Assembly (NCBI GenBank): GCA_964543205.1
Contig: CAZIXB010000077.1
Coordinates: 1 to 7,391 of the forward strand
DNA from: CAYSRM01 sp964543205
GTDB lineage: Bacteria; Verrucomicrobiota; Kiritimatiellia; UBA8416; CAYSRM01
Direction of reading: 5' to 3'
Length of the DNA stretch: 7,391 nucleotides
A program made the position numbers and the translations under genes. Shown here in pieces: positions 6,837-7,391 of the stretch. Under the pieces are notes generated by a model, which did no database searches, was not told the origin of the DNA, and saw only the letters and a list, made by a program, of their open reading frames with translations. The stretch's first letter is position 1, and each line of letters begins with the position of its first letter.

Positions 6837-7391
6837 AAAACGGAGCAAAAAAAAGAAAACCTTTATCAAGAGTGAAAGCGCTGCCGACATTTTTTGTCGC
6901 TTTCGCGCTAACAGCCGCTCTTTGCGCGCATGCCGCGGATAATGCCCCGGAAGCCAAGGCAAGGATCGTAACCGAAAACACGGATGATAACGTTGTCCTT
7001 ACCGGCAGAGACGGCCCCGTGCTTAAATATAGAAAAGCCGGCTCGTCGAGCAGTAAAGACAAGATTAATATAAATGATATCAAATTTGCCAATTTCGAAC
7101 TTGATTTCGACATGGGAGAAATAAACAAGGCCGTATGGGCCAGGGAGTGGGGCCGGGCCGCAACACTGATTGTCCCGCAACTCCTGCCTGTGCTCGATTA
7201 CCTGGACATACCCAACAACAACGCCGCTGATGCTGCATTCAGCGCCGGCAATTACCTGCTTAAAAGCGGGATCAAATTGTCCGGTTGCGGCCTTTCAGAA
7301 GAAGCCCGCAACAAGGGCATGGACCAGTTCAAGAGAGCAAAATTTGTATACGATGCTGTTGCCAAAGCCGATTGGTATGCCAATTCAGAGC
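6833..7391 (+). CDS. Exported protein of unknown function, N-terminal part (3' truncated)
   Basis: The gene runs off the right edge; 186 codons are visible. Residues 1-34 form a signal peptide with a very basic start (MKNGAKKRKPLSRVK), a hydrophobic core (TFFVAFALTAALC) and a cleavage site AHA before Ala35. Residues 44-93 look like a small beta domain: NVVLTGRDG, a charged/serine loop (KAGSSSSKDK), then ININD-IKFANFELDFD. This hydrophobic spacing resembles the small SH3/Lsm-like barrels found in PVC envelope proteins, but I cannot confirm that by eye. From about 97 it turns helical (NKAVWAREWGRAATLIVPQLLPVL, in two stretches), with TPR-like helices to the end (FSAGNYLLKSGIKLSG, MDQFKRAKFVYDAVAKAD). 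It overlaps the TPR gene by 4 nt, so the two are probably made together and may act in one periplasmic complex. A run of eight A (6847-6854) lies early in the frame. I do not recognise a named family. Confidence 0.8.
   Translation, partial: MKNGAKKRKPLSRVKALPTFFVAFALTAALCAHAADNAPEAKARIVTENTDDNVVLTGRDGPVLKYRKAGSSSSKDKININDIKFANFELDFDMGEINKAVWAREWGRAATLIVPQLLPVLDYLDIPNNNAADAAFSAGNYLLKSGIKLSGCGLSEEARNKGMDQFKRAKFVYDAVAKADWYANSE

Noticed and set aside
6529..7128. Open frame of 199 codons on the minus strand spanning the operon junction
   Set aside because: It is antisense to two coding frames that have a signal peptide, a Shine-Dalgarno site and an ATGA overlap; it has no supporting motif.

Overview
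The window looks like chromosomal DNA of a Gram-negative (diderm) bacterium. It carries a TonB-dependent outer-membrane receptor, two adjoining proteins with export signals, and a squalene-cyclase-repeat protein of a type common in the Planctomycetes-Verrucomicrobia-Lentisphaerae-Kiritimatiellae (PVC) group. The PVC placement is an inference from the gene types; no marker gene is present to prove it.

Layout, left to right. (1) 1-875, plus strand: the C-terminal 290 codons of a prenyltransferase/squalene-oxidase-repeat protein whose start lies outside the window. (2) 876-947: a short convergent junction with no convincing terminator. (3) 948-3158, minus strand: a full-length 736-residue TonB-dependent receptor with a strong Shine-Dalgarno site. 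(4) 3260-3628, minus strand, just upstream of the receptor: a 122-residue protein resembling SpoIIAA/STAS-like small proteins. (5) 3629-4001: a divergent intergenic region with a perfect 9-bp inverted repeat and a plausible promoter facing right. (6) 4002-6836, plus strand: a 944-residue exported tetratricopeptide-repeat (TPR) protein. (7) 6833 to the end, plus strand: the start of a second exported protein, overlapping the TPR gene by ATGA. It runs off the right edge.

How the parts may work together. The TPR gene and its overlapping partner form a translationally coupled operon for two periplasmic proteins. From general knowledge of PVC genomes, large TPR proteins of this sort and cyclase-repeat proteins often sit near ExbB/TolQ-ExbD proton-channel genes. 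With a TonB-dependent receptor alongside, the locus may be one envelope energy-transduction and uptake module, but the ExbB/ExbD/TonB genes are not in the window. There are no RNA genes, CRISPR arrays, insertion sequences or prophage genes that I can see.
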